The notes under the pieces are model-generated. The model had not been told where the DNA came from. It did not search any database and saw only the letters and a list, made by a program, of their open reading frames with translations. Below, piece after piece: positions 63,658-64,000 of a stretch of 64,000 bases of DNA. Position 1 is the stretch's first letter, and every line of letters starts with the position of its first letter. Made by a program: the position numbers and the translations under genes. The stretch is from the NCBI RefSeq assembly GCF_003286085.1, contig NW_020825288.1, forward strand, positions 21,886,001-21,950,000, written 5' to 3'. Source of the DNA: Drosophila persimilis (Eukaryota; Arthropoda; Insecta; Diptera; Drosophilidae).

Positions 63658-64000
63658 GTTTTCCGAATGGTCGGCGTTAGAACCCACTGTCACGACTGAG
63701 TCTTCCGAAAGGTCAAAGAAAGAATTCGAATCATCGTCATTTTTAAACTAAATTGGTGCCTTTACAGAGTCTTCGCATAGTCAATAGTAGAACCCAGTGT
63801 CACAATTTAGACCTCCGAAAGGTGCGTAAAAACATTCAAATCATCGTCATTTTCATCTTCAACTGAAGCCTCGACTGCGTCTTTCTAATGGTCGGCGGTA
63901 GAACCCAACATCACGATTGAGTCTTCCGAGTGGTGCCTCTACAGTATCTTCGCATGGTCGTTTAGAGGAAGAATATGAATTATCATCTTTTTCATCGCTT
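63658..64000 (+). repeat. About 110-bp tandem repeat inside the retroelement remnant
   Basis: AGAACCCA recurs at 63679, 63789 and 63900 (period 110-111), each time embedded in a similar context: a TCTTC or TTTCC start, AATGGTCGGCG or a variant before it, and GAGTCTTCCGA or ACCTCCGAAAGG after it. A second module, GAATCATCGTCATTTTT, lies in the first two units. The third unit lacks it, so a fourth start follows after only about 70 bp (63949). The array continues past the window edge. Confidence 0.7.

Larger units (their letters stand above)
62866..64000 (-). mobile_element. Decayed Ty1/copia-type retrotransposon fragment
   Basis: The - strand carries a degraded copia-class pol region. The part nearest 62866-63120 is reverse transcriptase (see the separate entry). 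Further 5' on the element (63120 to the window edge) only broken frames remain, some with acidic Asp/Glu and Ser-rich stretches, as found between integrase and reverse transcriptase. No LTR or target-site duplication is seen. The element runs off the window, and its boundary near 62866 is set only by loss of similarity. Confidence 0.55.

Noticed and set aside
1..64000. tRNA, rRNA, known fly microRNA sequences and CRISPR-type arrays
   Set aside because: I looked for T-loop motifs (GGTTCGAATCC and variants), familiar mature microRNA sequences and regular spacer arrays and saw none. A covariance-model scan was not possible.

Overview
The window is a long, AT-rich, gene-poor stretch of an insect genome, almost certainly Drosophila (melanogaster group). 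Three things point there: the 3' end of an insulin-receptor-like ectodomain gene best matched by the fly gene Sdr (secreted decoy of InR), with a 61-bp intron typical of flies; fragments of the Drosophila-specific Helitron family DINE-1; and a decayed Ty1/copia-type element. The base texture (A/T runs, CA/GT and GA microsatellites, CAG-rich tracts) is that of fly intergenic or intronic DNA.

Layout. Positions 1-728 hold the last two visible exons of the Sdr-like gene on the + strand. From 729 to about 62.86 kb I see no recognisable multi-exon gene, so this is either a gene desert or the inside of one or more very large introns. Two small intronless genes lie in it. Gene A (4480-4833, - strand) encodes 117 residues and gene B (29348-29731, + strand) encodes 127 residues. 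They are paralogues: both carry FPK, DLSK, G[VI]Q and FTxLxPKEPK in the same order, and both are lysine-rich. I recognise no named family for them. A probable decayed third copy lies at 39098-39327 directly beside a DINE-1 remnant, and a weaker candidate lies at 11386-11663.

Other coding remnants are a Myb/SANT-like fragment at 57610-57918 (- strand), an island open on both strands at 11806-12181, and a degenerate copia-type reverse transcriptase at 62866-63120 (- strand). The last is followed to the window edge by decayed sequence containing about 110-bp tandem repeats. DINE-1 pieces are at 6826-6892, 38968-39097 and 41630-41745. The remainder is simple repeats and non-coding DNA in which no gene could be supported.

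How the genes work together. The Sdr-like protein is known in flies as a secreted antagonist of insulin signalling. Nothing in the sequence links it functionally to genes A and B, which look like lineage-specific small genes embedded in non-coding DNA, a pattern often seen for testis-expressed fly genes (inference only).
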